A DNA stretch of 64,000 nt. It comes from a virus. The translations under genes and the position numbers were made by a program. Below are positions 31,733-42,500 of this stretch, piece by piece (positions within the stretch are counted from its first letter, which is position 1; every line of letters begins with the position of its first letter). A model generated the notes under the pieces. It did not search any database, was not told the DNA's origin, and saw only the letters and a list, made by a program, of their open reading frames with translations. Where the stretch lies: the IMG/VR virus record IMGVR_UViG_3300042924_006768, positions 27,046-91,045 of that record; one strand, given 5' to 3'.

Positions 31733-34700
31733 TAACTACATAATATTGAAAAGTTTATCCCAACATTCAATTTAAAATCGAATTGTTGTTCTTCTTCAGG
31801 ACATAATAAACTATAAACCACTAATCTGCCCTTATTTGTAAAATAATAATCATAACCCAAATTAACTAAATCCTCTAGGGCAAATGTTAAAGCATTTTTC
31901 CAAGCTGATAGACTTGGTGCACTTGTTATTAAATTATTATATCCGAAACCATTAAAAAATGAATAACTAATAACTTGTACTGAATTAATTCGTACATCAA
32001 CGAACCATTCAGTCGTTAAACTATTCAAATCACAATTATTCATATTATAACCATTACCATTCAAGTAAGTATTCAAAACATTACCCAACACAGCAAAAAA
32101 GTCAGGGAGTTGTGGGTTAATTTCACTTGGATATACTGAACATTGGACAGCATCAATCGGACAATCATATGAGAATATAGATGACGATGTACTACATGAA
32201 CGACAAGTTGGTGGTAATCTTTTAGCCGCGGCATCATTACCTGTTTGTTGATTTGGATTACTTATTACCGGAGGATTTCCTACACCAGTTCCACCCTGAT
32301 TTGGTACTGGTATCTCGAAAGGTACAACTTGACATCCCTCTTGTCTTCTCCAAACAAATTTTTGTCTGTGAAATATAGAATTTTCCAATTTAGTACCTGT
32401 ATTCCATATAGTTGTGGTTGGTATCATTTGTTCAACCATTCTTATCCAATAATCACCTATACCTTGTACATACTCCAACATTGTTTCATAACTGAAATTA
32501 TTGTTAGGTATATTAATAGTTTCTTTAGATTGTAAGTATTTCCAGAAAATAGACTCAAGTGTTGGATAACCACCAGTTTTACCATTAGACGCAAATAATC
32601 TATTTCTAACATTAATCGTATTATTCCAAAATGTTTGTGCAAATTCGAAAAATGTTTTCCTTTGGGGTTGTGGATTTATTTCAGTCCAATCCACACCACC
32701 TCTATTTGGGTAGTTTGTGTATGGATTAGGATCACAATATGTTGGTGGTACATAATTTAACCCTTGATTAGGTATTGGGTAGTTAAATTCATTTGACATA
32801 TACCAAACATCATAAGCAATACCTTGAGCTGGATTCATAAACAAATCCATATTTTTAACATTCAAAACCAACTTATCATCTTCAACATTGTATCTAGCGT
32901 TGAATGTTGACTCGTTATTAGACCTCAATCCAACTTCTGAATCATGCCAACTTTTGTTATTATCGACAATAGAAGATAAATTATATCCCAACGACATAAA
33001 TGGGAACTTTCTAAATCTATTCAAATAAACTTGTCCGTAATTGAATGGTATCAGTGTGGTTTGAAAATTTGGATTGTTTCCTGTAAAAGTGGAATTAACT
33101 AAGTCTACTTCTTCAGGTGCTCGATGTTGAGGTGTTTGTTCGAACCACCCACTACCTATTTGGAAGAAGTAATCTTCACTTTCAGGTGGAGTTGTTGGAT
33201 AACCAAACTCATCCATAGGAATTTCACCAGTTGTCAAATTAACACTTACTGAGGTTGATGAAGTGGTAAAACCAGTATAATCGTATCCCAAAATTCTAAA
33301 TACATTTGTTGGGTCTAAAGATGGTAATATTTGTGTATAAGTACCTCCAGAAATTTGGGCATATTGTTGATTGAAGTCATCCAAATTGATTTTTTGGTCA
33401 GCTAAGTATACAAATTCATTAAATTCAACTAAAGCTTCAGGAGCACCAATTAATCTCAATAAAATTTCTATCGATTTCCTTGTACCTTTGGACTTAAATA
33501 AATAAGCAGAATTTAATACCAAATTTCTATAAAATTGATAGTTAAGTTGGTCAGGTGTAGTTTGTGTTGGTAAACCAGTGTATTGAGAAAGATTTTGATT
33601 TGTTTGTCCGAAAACTGAATCCAAAAAGGCCGTGTTAGAAATAGGTGATATGTTTGTTGTCCACCCTAAAGTTTGTGCTAAATTTTTTAAAAGTTGTGAA
33701 GGTATGTCAGCACCAACATTATAATTTACTGAAGTCATATTTGCTAAGGCATCTATGAACTTCTTTGTTTCATCAAAACTTCTACCATAAATTTGTAGAA
33801 TCTTCTCCATTTTTTGGTCAGGAGTGTCAAATTCTTTAAAAGCTGGTGTTGTATAAAATCTTGATATTAGATTAGTTTGATACAAATCGAAGAACTCACT
33901 AATCTCATTTAACTCTGTAAGATAAGTCGTAAATTTTCCAGTCTGTATGTCAATGTTCCAAAAACCATTTAAAGGCCAAGTTAATAATGAAGTGTTTATT
34001 AGATAAGTTCCATCATCACTTAGAGTTGGGGTTACAAATTGTGCCGTATAAATTGGTGTAATATTACGATTCAAAAGGAAGTTTTCTACTTCATCTAAAT
34101 TTTCGTTGAAAACTTTGTTTACCTCAGAATCATTAGGTCTAATTACTATATTACCATAATAAACACTAAGTCCTGAGAATGGATTACCTTGTGAACTGAG
34201 TGTCAATACACCTGAAGAAGAATCTGTTGTAGGTGTTATATTTGTAATTGAAAACCCTGAACTACCCAAATATAAAGAATATTTAGTGTAACCAGTGGTC
34301 ATATTCCTCAAATCACTTACTTTTACTTCCCTTAAACTAAGATTCCTCGTTGCATTAATAGTAAAATCGATTTCGAATGGATTTCTTAATCTTGAAACAA
34401 TTAAATCGAATGTGGTTTCATCCGTAACCTCGTTGTAAAATATATTCTCCACTGTCGCACCAGTAGTATAATCCAAACCCTGAAATGTTGACTCCAATGC
34501 GGCTGGGAAGTAAGAAATTATAGTAGTAATCGAGGCTGACATCCTCTTTACCATGGAACCATATAATGTAAAGTTTGTTACTAATGTGAGGTCAAAGTTG
34601 GGGTATACCTTAAAATTATTTTCTATTATTGCTTTGGATTGACCAATATTTTCAACACCCAATCCATTTAAATTGATTGGTTCAGAAAAAGTACCCGTAA

Positions 34701-34857
34701 TAAAATTTCTATTGACCTTTTCACTTGTTGAAGTAGAAAATCCAAAGTTAGCATTAGTCAAACCCCCACCTGTAACTAGTTGTAATCCAACTAAATTATC
34801 TGAGAAGGTTTGTGCACCAGTGACTGGTTGCGGTGGTACTGTAAAATTATTAGCCAT
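31732..34857 (-). CDS. Baseplate/tail protein with P2 gpI-like region, 1041 aa
   Basis: Around residues 375-475 the sequence has QLLKNLAQTLGW and FYRNLVLNSAYLFKSKGTRK followed by IEILLRLIGAPEAL, the pattern of P2 gpI-type baseplate proteins in which a K-G-T-x-x-x-I helix precedes L-x-L-x-G. The rest is beta-rich. Long flanking regions make it far larger than P2 gpI (about 176 residues). It is coupled to both neighbouring virion genes. A role in the baseplate periphery or in fibre attachment is likely. Confidence 0.65.
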   Translation of the reverse strand: MANNFTVPPQPVTGAQTFSDNLVGLQLVTGGGLTNANFGFSTSTSEKVNRNFITGTFSEPINLNGLGVENIGQSKAIIENNFKVYPNFDLTLVTNFTLYGSMVKRMSASITTIISYFPAALESTFQGLDYTTGATVENIFYNEVTDETTFDLIVSRLRNPFEIDFTINATRNLSLREVKVSDLRNMTTGYTKYSLYLGSSGFSITNITPTTDSSSGVLTLSSQGNPFSGLSVYYGNIVIRPNDSEVNKVFNENLDEVENFLLNRNITPIYTAQFVTPTLSDDGTYLINTSLLTWPLNGFWNIDIQTGKFTTYLTELNEISEFFDLYQTNLISRFYTTPAFKEFDTPDQKMEKILQIYGRSFDETKKFIDALANMTSVNYNVGADIPSQLLKNLAQTLGWTTNISPISNTAFLDSVFGQTNQNLSQYTGLPTQTTPDQLNYQFYRNLVLNSAYLFKSKGTRKSIEILLRLIGAPEALVEFNEFVYLADQKINLDDFNQQYAQISGGTYTQILPSLDPTNVFRILGYDYTGFTTSSTSVSVNLTTGEIPMDEFGYPTTPPESEDYFFQIGSGWFEQTPQHRAPEEVDLVNSTFTGNNPNFQTTLIPFNYGQVYLNRFRKFPFMSLGYNLSSIVDNNKSWHDSEVGLRSNNESTFNARYNVEDDKLVLNVKNMDLFMNPAQGIAYDVWYMSNEFNYPIPNQGLNYVPPTYCDPNPYTNYPNRGGVDWTEINPQPQRKTFFEFAQTFWNNTINVRNRLFASNGKTGGYPTLESIFWKYLQSKETINIPNNNFSYETMLEYVQGIGDYWIRMVEQMIPTTTIWNTGTKLENSIFHRQKFVWRRQEGCQVVPFEIPVPNQGGTGVGNPPVISNPNQQTGNDAAAKRLPPTCRSCSTSSSIFSYDCPIDAVQCSVYPSEINPQLPDFFAVLGNVLNTYLNGNGYNMNNCDLNSLTTEWFVDVRINSVQVISYSFFNGFGYNNLITSAPSLSAWKNALTFALEDLVNLGYDYYFTNKGRLVVYSLLCPEEEQQFDFKLNVGINFSILCS

Positions 34858-35768
34858 TATTGTGATGTTATTCTAGAAAAACTTTTGTTAGTATCAATAT
34901 TGTCACCTCTATCTTGTCTAACCTCATAAAGAGTTTCGTTGAATTGGTCTTTAATTTCGTAAAGATTATATTGTTTATAAATGTTATTATTGTTATCATA
35001 CATAGTGTAGATACCATCTTCCATAGATTTCGTTTGATTACCAAATAGTGCAATAGCTAATGTTCCAAAGTCGTGTTCAGCTATTTCGATATCTAAAGTA
35101 ATAGGATTGAAATAGGTATTAGTAATAATAATGTCTTGATTCGGTTGTCCGATGTATGGAATTGCATTTGGTTTATTTGATGGTGCTGAAGATGGAGATA
35201 GAGTACAAAATACTAAATTTGTATTTGTATCTGTGTATCTATATCTTACAGCTTTCTGTGATGTATTCGTTAAATTTTGGACAACTGGTTCACAGAAAAA
35301 TGAAGAAGTAACTATTCTAAAAAAATTGGCTATTTTAGAACCATCTGAATTCAAATACTCAATCCTATATCCAACTAAACCTTGTTCAAAAAATTTATTT
35401 CTATATAACGAAGGTACTTGATTTAAATCTATTACTAAACCTCTAACATTCGGTAATGTTGATAGAACGGCACAATCCAAAATTTTTGTTCTAATTTGAA
35501 CAGGTCTTAACATTAGAGTGTAAATTCCAACTCTATTAAATTGGTCACTTGGTAATGTCAAATTATATAATCCACCTAAGACCTCAATTCCTGAATTACC
35601 ACCAGTGTTTGCGTTATTGAAATAAGGTTTGAGAATTGTTCTTGCATCCAACTTTGTTAGAACGAAATTTTGTGTTTCGTCTCTTGATGGTGTATAATTT
35701 AAGATAATCTCAACATCTTCTGGTGAAACATCTGCCGGTCTAATTGTACCATAACTACCTGTTGCCAT
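34857..35768 (-). CDS. Virion structural protein, 303 aa
   Basis: A mixed alpha/beta protein (MATGSYGTIRPADVSPEDVE, YTPSRDETQNFVLTKLDAR) with no enzyme motif. It lies in the middle of the baseplate module and overlaps the next gene by 1 base, so it is probably a baseplate or tail component. A TATTTATAAAC element sits 19 bases upstream of the ATG. Exact role unknown. Confidence 0.65.
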   Translation of the reverse strand: MATGSYGTIRPADVSPEDVEIILNYTPSRDETQNFVLTKLDARTILKPYFNNANTGGNSGIEVLGGLYNLTLPSDQFNRVGIYTLMLRPVQIRTKILDCAVLSTLPNVRGLVIDLNQVPSLYRNKFFEQGLVGYRIEYLNSDGSKIANFFRIVTSSFFCEPVVQNLTNTSQKAVRYRYTDTNTNLVFCTLSPSSAPSNKPNAIPYIGQPNQDIIITNTYFNPITLDIEIAEHDFGTLAIALFGNQTKSMEDGIYTMYDNNNNIYKQYNLYEIKDQFNETLYEVRQDRGDNIDTNKSFSRITSQ

Positions 35769-35787
35769 TTTTTATACTTTTCTTTTG

Positions 35788-35799
35788 TTTATAAATATT
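35788..35799 (-). promoter_or_regulatory. TATTTATAAA motif
   Basis: The coding strand reads CAATATTTATAAACAAAAG in the 35-base gap before the 303-residue virion gene. This is the same element as at the other virion gene gaps. Confidence 0.5.
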
Positions 35800-35803
35800 G
35801 AAC

Positions 35804-36994
35804 TTATATATTTACAATATTAAAAAATTTATATCCATACTTTTCCAAATCCCCAACATTGTCAACTTCACCCAATCTAATTAGTCTTTCTAACCCAGAT
35901 AACTTACCCCTCTCAACAAAAACATTTGATTGTACTTCAGGTTCTGAAATTACATTCATTAATACCTCATCTTTTGTTATTGCCGAACAAACAATAGTAT
36001 CATTAGTAAATCCAGATTGTTCAACTAAAAAAATAGTTGTACCATCTATATAATCATAGTATAATATATCATTTATTGTATATGAGGTAAAAAGACCTGA
36101 ACTATCGGGGCCGTGAAAAGTTCCAATTACACCTGAACTTCCTGTAATTGGGAAACCTAAAATGAAACCTCCACCATATAAATTATTTCTATTACCATAG
36201 ACTCTTAAATCATTCAGAGAGGATTTAGTGTATCCAGTTACTAAAAAAGGTACTGATGTGAAATCATCATACGATTCTAACGCAAAATCACAACTGGAGT
36301 CTCCCGAAAATAGATAATCATAACTCAATGGTGTACCAGACCAACTACCACCTTGTGGTACAAAATATGCTGTACCATTTGGGTTAGGAATAGTTACACC
36401 ACTAATTGGTAATGTTATTGTTTTTTTTACTATATTTAAACCCCAAGGACTATTACCCGACATAGTAATTGTATAGTTAGCACTACTTGATGGATAATCA
36501 TGGAAATAATTATTCCCCAAGTTAGAAGGAACTGATTCTGTTGGTGTGTTATCTCCCCAATCTATTGTGTAAGTTGAAAACTCCAAGAATTTTTTGGCCG
36601 ATAGTGCAGAAGTATTTGTTAAAAAGACTCTATAGGCATTAGATGGGTTTCCAGAAAAAATAAAATTAGTGATTGTGTCTTGTTGGAAAATCATTCCATC
36701 AAATAATGAATAATATCCTATATCTACAGTATTTTGAGTTAACATAATCGGTATTGTCAAACCTGTTAACAATGATGAACCATTTGTACCACCCGATAAG
36801 ATATCAGGTAAAGGGGGATAGAAAAAAGTATACCCACTATAGTTAGATGGTGGTGTATTTGAAATTGAAACGATTGAGCAACAAGGGTCAGCACTGATAG
36901 GTGTTGGAACTGAGCCCAAAATGAACCTTCCTAATTTCAAATCGTTTTTAAGATTTTCAGGAGAAATCCTTATATGATATGTTTGTTCTTGCAT
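35804..36994 (-). CDS. Virion protein with PKD-like domain, 396 aa
   Basis: Residues about 139-180 contain YTIDWGDNTPTE followed by a H-x-Y and NYTITMSG, a PKD-type immunoglobulin-like fold. The C-terminal 55 residues (VFVERGKLSGLERLIRLGEV and GDLEKYGYKFFNI) look like a conserved attachment segment that I associate with structural proteins of related large phages. The start overlaps the upstream stop by 1 base. A tail-surface role is inferred. Confidence 0.65.
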   Translation of the reverse strand: MQEQTYHIRISPENLKNDLKLGRFILGSVPTPISADPCCSIVSISNTPPSNYSGYTFFYPPLPDILSGGTNGSSLLTGLTIPIMLTQNTVDIGYYSLFDGMIFQQDTITNFIFSGNPSNAYRVFLTNTSALSAKKFLEFSTYTIDWGDNTPTESVPSNLGNNYFHDYPSSSANYTITMSGNSPWGLNIVKKTITLPISGVTIPNPNGTAYFVPQGGSWSGTPLSYDYLFSGDSSCDFALESYDDFTSVPFLVTGYTKSSLNDLRVYGNRNNLYGGGFILGFPITGSSGVIGTFHGPDSSGLFTSYTINDILYYDYIDGTTIFLVEQSGFTNDTIVCSAITKDEVLMNVISEPEVQSNVFVERGKLSGLERLIRLGEVDNVGDLEKYGYKFFNIVNI

Positions 36995-37812
36995 TATGGA
37001 TTTACGTATTCATACCATTTTATGGGTTTATTTGTAATCCCAACTCTATCGATATTATCGTAAGGAAATTCAAAAACTTTGTATGTTTTATTATCGTAGT
37101 CCAATTTGACTTGATAAAAAAAGTATCGACTTCCATCGAAGGTGAATCGATTACTCGGTAATGATGCTTGTGGTGTTGTCATCATCTTAACGAAGACACC
37201 AAGTTTAGCATCAAAGAACTTTGCTGACATATAAAATGTATCTAAATTCAAATATTCTCTATCCAATAACCAATAAAAAAAGAAACCTTCTTTATCACCA
37301 ATAAAATCCAAATTGAAAATTGGTTTTTTTATTTGGACATTAGGTGTTTGGTTAGAAGTGGATGCCGACATTGTTTCACCTTGCTGAACTGGAATTATTA
37401 CCGTAAAATAATTTTTTTGTGTTTTTACATCGTTAGTGTCGTAAAAATCGAGTTTAAAAAAGGAGTTTGTAAATGAATTTGTAAAATAATATACCTCAGC
37501 ACTTGTGAAACCCTCAGTTAAATATGAACTTTGCCAATCATTTACATTCGTTGTTGTAGATATTGGTTGTAACGAATTTTGATTCCAAAAATAGAATTCA
37601 TATCTTATTTTCGTTTGTTCATTAGGACTATACTCAGCATGACTAAACCTAGTAACTTCAAAGTCCTTAGGTAGACCAATAACTTCCCCTAAAATAAAAT
37701 CTTCATAGATTTCAATACTATCAGTCCTATTTAAGAAATCCCATTTGATTTCTATAGGTAAGTTAATAGTTTTGTTTGTTGTAGGTAATGTAAAATAAAA
37801 TTGGTTACTCAC
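36994..37812 (-). CDS. Virion structural protein, 272 aa
   Basis: A beta-rich protein with many aromatic residues and no recognised domain. The start is a GTG overlapping the previous gene by 8 bases; no ATG is well placed, and the coupled GTG fits this operon. Its position between large baseplate-region genes suggests a tail or baseplate component. Confidence 0.6.
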   Translation of the reverse strand: MSNQFYFTLPTTNKTINLPIEIKWDFLNRTDSIEIYEDFILGEVIGLPKDFEVTRFSHAEYSPNEQTKIRYEFYFWNQNSLQPISTTTNVNDWQSSYLTEGFTSAEVYYFTNSFTNSFFKLDFYDTNDVKTQKNYFTVIIPVQQGETMSASTSNQTPNVQIKKPIFNLDFIGDKEGFFFYWLLDREYLNLDTFYMSAKFFDAKLGVFVKMMTTPQASLPSNRFTFDGSRYFFYQVKLDYDNKTYKVFEFPYDNIDRVGITNKPIKWYEYVNP

Positions 37813-39580
37813 AATTATCTATTATTGGTTGAGGGGTTGATTTATCTTCTTTATAATTAGTTCCTTCAGGAATTATTCTAAAATAATAATTACCAAATGG
37901 ATAATGACAACCATTAATGAAAGGATGGTTGACCCCCAAATTTGTTGAGTCAACAAAACCATAAGGATAAACATCTCTCCATCTGAATGTGTTTGTCGAT
38001 GTCGAATAATATCCATAATCAGGTACACCTACCAAGTTTCTTGCAGTTTCTTCTTCAATATAATCAGAAAAAACTCTAGTTTTTATACCATAGTGTGGTT
38101 GGTAATAATACCCCAAAGGATTGATTATGTCTGTTTGTATATTAAAGACATCAGGGTTATAGGTTATTTTATGATATAGTTTTGATATTACTCTTTCTTC
38201 TTGTGTAAAATTATTCCATTCACATAAGTCCCCATTAATATAATCACCCTCCTTTAGAGTATCATTATAATAAAAATTATAATTAATACCATCAGAAAAT
38301 TTACTATATGTATTCAATGTAATACCAGTAACATTGGATAATGGGGTAGTCCACCAAGTTTGAGGTTCTTGATTTACCAATGGTAAATTAAACCCATATC
38401 CCTCTTTAAGCGGATAATTTGGTCTCAATGTCCAACCGAAATAACCTCTCCATACTACTGAGAAAAACAATTCACTGATAGGTCTTTTTTGGTTATCAAT
38501 TAAGTTTTCTAAAGAAAAAGTCTTGTTGAAAGACAATGTGTATGATGGAGAGCCATCTTTTATAGACACTCGTGCTTGTTTAGTAGGAGTAAAACCACTA
38601 CTTTCATATTTCTTTTTAGAACCGAAAACATTTTGTTCAAAACCTGTTTTTACAAGAACAACATCCTCAGGATTAGAAATTACCTTGTGTACTCTAACAT
38701 AGTATTGTGATGTAGTATCTGCCGTATTACCAGGTAAAATTACTTTTTTAAATCTTCCTCTTCTATAGTTTGAAAAAGTATTACCTGTAAATCCCACATC
38801 AACAATATTAAAAACAGTATCTTGGTAAGAGGAGAAATTAGTTCCCAAAGTATAAACTTGAAATATATTTTGAATAGTTCTACCGGTATAACTAAAATTT
38901 AATGACACATAATCACCAACATTCAATCCATGGGCAAATGGACACAAAAATTGTATTAAATTTCTCCCATTGAAGGTATTACCTCTAATTATTGTGAATG
39001 GTATTCCATCAGACACATTCCATGTATGTGAAAATCCTGATAGGTCTGTAACAAATAGTCTTCTTTCGTAATCATTATAAATGGGGTATGTCAAATAAAC
39101 TCCCCAATTGTAAGAAGTGGCACTTTTACTAACAAAAGTTAAATGTGATAAAGGGGGTAATGTATTACCTGAAGCTTGGGTATACCCACTAACATTATTA
39201 TCTGTTCTAATAAAATCGAACTCAAAGAACTGAGGAAACCCAGACCAAGGTACTAGGGCTGGATTACCAACTAAACATTGTTGAGCGGCAGATTCCACCT
39301 CATTTACATAATATAAATTATTTTCAAATGGTGTATAATTAGTAAAACCAGTATAAGAGTTTAGAAAAATTATAGACATTTTTGATGTAGGTCTGAACTT
39401 GTCTGATTTAGCTCTTTCATCTTGAAAAAGTTGTTCGAGTCCCACATCAATATTTCTGTCATATTCTGTAAGTTCTTTCATTGTTTGTTTTAGAGGAACT
39501 CCAAAAGACAATGTAGTATCCGGTGCCGATTTGTATCTTAGTGAACCTAAAACAACTCTTATGTTATTAATATTACCCAT
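37805..39580 (-). CDS. Virion structural protein, 591 aa
   Basis: A beta-rich, Tyr/Phe/Asn-rich protein without enzyme motifs. The N-terminus (VVLGSLRYKSAPDTTLSFGV, YDRNIDVGLEQLFQDER) looks like a conserved virion-association domain. It is coupled to the 1900-residue protein by a 1-base overlap. A baseplate or tail surface role is inferred from the run of gp25- and gp6-led genes. Confidence 0.65.
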   Translation of the reverse strand: MGNINNIRVVLGSLRYKSAPDTTLSFGVPLKQTMKELTEYDRNIDVGLEQLFQDERAKSDKFRPTSKMSIIFLNSYTGFTNYTPFENNLYYVNEVESAAQQCLVGNPALVPWSGFPQFFEFDFIRTDNNVSGYTQASGNTLPPLSHLTFVSKSATSYNWGVYLTYPIYNDYERRLFVTDLSGFSHTWNVSDGIPFTIIRGNTFNGRNLIQFLCPFAHGLNVGDYVSLNFSYTGRTIQNIFQVYTLGTNFSSYQDTVFNIVDVGFTGNTFSNYRRGRFKKVILPGNTADTTSQYYVRVHKVISNPEDVVLVKTGFEQNVFGSKKKYESSGFTPTKQARVSIKDGSPSYTLSFNKTFSLENLIDNQKRPISELFFSVVWRGYFGWTLRPNYPLKEGYGFNLPLVNQEPQTWWTTPLSNVTGITLNTYSKFSDGINYNFYYNDTLKEGDYINGDLCEWNNFTQEERVISKLYHKITYNPDVFNIQTDIINPLGYYYQPHYGIKTRVFSDYIEEETARNLVGVPDYGYYSTSTNTFRWRDVYPYGFVDSTNLGVNHPFINGCHYPFGNYYFRIIPEGTNYKEDKSTPQPIIDNCE

Positions 39581-42500
39581 TATTCTACTATATTATTAAA
39601 ATCTAACCATTTTTTTGAAAATTTATCCCATGCTGTTTTACCTTTCTTAAGTCCAAAATAAAAGAAGAATGGTGCACCCACTTGGAAAACTCTAGCTTCA
39701 TAATCGTTGGGTGGATTTTGAAGTCGGTATGTTGTCTCATATTCAGGTGTAGGTTGATTTCTATCAATAGAATAGATGAATCCTTTAAAATCACCATTTA
39801 GTGGATTCCCAAACCCAGATGGTCTGTAGTATCTGGAGTATTTAAATAATCTATCAAGTGATTGATAATTGTATTTAAAATAACTTAAATATGGATAATT
39901 CGGGTCATCGTTAACATATTGTTCAATAAATTGAGTAAACCAATCGTTTCGTTCAGAACCAAAAATACTTTCACCCAAACCTTCACTATTTTCTTGTATT
40001 TGCCATTGATAAAAAGGTACTTCTTGTGAAAAAGTCCCTATTGAATCGAAAGAACAATTGTTGTTCCCAAGTATTGGTAAATTTGGATTTAGAATGGTTC
40101 TACGAGGTGACACGAAATCTCTAGTCTGTGTCTCAGATGAAAAGAATATACCAAAAACAGGATCCCTAGCATTTGGATTATTGAAAAACAATGGGTCTTG
40201 GTCGTTAGGTCCACCCACTGGTGGATAATTTATAGCATTGAACTCGTAAACTCCTAACTCAGAATTAATCGAAATCATTTGAGCGTAATCCCCATCTACA
40301 AATAAATTATCACGATTATTATCAAAGAATAATCTAACATTAATTGCAGTTCTGTTTAAGAAACGATCCAATACCCTTTTATTTGTGATTCTATTGATGA
40401 TAAAAACATTTAAGATTTCAGACACATCTTGGTAAGATGTTTCTTTTAATCTATTAACCATAAAACCATCGAACTGGTTTGAATAAACTAATTCTTGTAA
40501 ATATTGACTTCTCGGTCCTAAATCAATCATAGTGGTTGGAAATTTCAAATTTCTGTTATTTCCTTTGTACGATGGTAAACTAATTCCAAAAATTGATGGG
40601 GCTGATGGTTTAGGGCTACCTCTAAATACACCAACCCTCACTGGTGAATTTGGTGCTGGTGGTGTCACATTTATATTTGTGAAGGGACTAGACCTATAAT
40701 AGAAATTATTAGTATTTGGGTCTAAAATCATAGTGTCATAACAATAAACACTGAATGGTTGGTTGTTACTATCAAAAAATCTACTATTTTGTATAGAGAA
40801 CGCAAAAAGAGAACCATTAATCCAATTATTTGTAAAAATGTGTGAAAATACATTCCTACATGCCGCAAAATTAATCTGAATTCTAGATGTCCACTCCCAA
40901 AGTAGTGTTAGGTCTTTATCTAAGGACTTGAATGGTGTGGTAATAAATACATAACATCCTCCTTGCATAATTAGTTGTCTATCACTAGAAACTCCATTGG
41001 TATAACAATTATTACCAGTTGGTCTAACAGCTATCTCAGTTGCACCATTTGGTACATAATAACAACTAAGTGGTACTAAAGATTGACAATCAAAAGTATT
41101 TAAAGCTTGTATGTTTAGATTATTCTCTTCAATTGATTGACTGATACTTGCAAATGATGGACTACCAACAGGTGAACCAGTGCCATTAAAGAAAGTTCCA
41201 TCATCAGAAATTATATAAACACTCAAACTTATATTTGCCTGCCAAGCATAACTATTAGCCCCATTTCTGAATGTATTTGTTGAAGTTGGTAATCTGTCAG
41301 AACGCATTACAATTCTATCGTCTATTGCGTTGAATTGATACCCCATTCTTTGTGTATCATCATATGTTGGCGAATAGTACCAAGTTTTAAAACTTAATTC
41401 TTGTCTATTGGGACTAAATATACCAAGATTTCTTTCTTTATCCATCTCACCACTCATATATGAACCCCCATCTACTATTTCGTTTGGAAAATATCCAGTA
41501 TTCTTATAAAATTGAACATTAACACCCAAACCACCAGGATTACACTGTGCACTAGCAGTAGGTGCGGCTACATTCTGTGATATTGGTGAACCACCAAGAG
41601 TGGATATCTCATTATTCTGAGAAGTGAACCATCTACAAGGGACAGCATCCCTTCTACTTAAAGTTACTTGGAACACATTCCTCAAATTTCTTTCATCATT
41701 TACATTCAAACCATTTTGTTTGATAGGTGCACCAATAACTTTCAAATATCCACTACCACCATAAACATTTGCTGTACCAGTATCCAAAGTGTCTCTTAAC
41801 AAGTTAGCACCAGTAAAAAAGTTAGTTGGTGTTGTTTCATCTAAGGATGAATAGTAGGCTGGTAAATTAGAGGTAAAACCAGTATACCTAGCACTACCTG
41901 TTGTACTATCTCTAAATCTATATGATGGATAATATAAAAATTGATTTGTATTTGGGTCGACACCATTTGTACTATTTGCATAGTGTTTTACAGATTTATA
42001 ACGACCTTGGATTGGGATATTCATTTTATAATTAGACCCTCTAACTATAACTGGTCCGTTTGGTCTACCTTGGTTATCTAATGGATACCCAAACAATCTA
42101 CTCAAATCGTATTCAATTTCAATTCTATCGGAATAAGGGTCAACACCTCGAACCATAAAAACAATTACTTGTTCACTCCACTCTCTAAAGTTTCTCAATG
42201 TTATCGTATCTTGTGGCCATACACAGAAATTGGTGTTATAACAACAATCACTTGTATTAACTACATGAATCAAACTATGACCATTAATTACTCGACTATT
42301 CAAAGAATCACTAAGATTATTCGGTGGTAATACCGAAATATAGTCGTTAACGGTCATAGCTGTGATAACTTGAAAATATTCAATATCTATTGCAAATTTG
42401 TGTTCATTTATTACATTGTTTTGGGTAACTTGATAAAATGATTGTCCTTGTCCACCAGGAAATCCCGGGCCGAACCAGTTACCACTTCCATTTGGGTTCG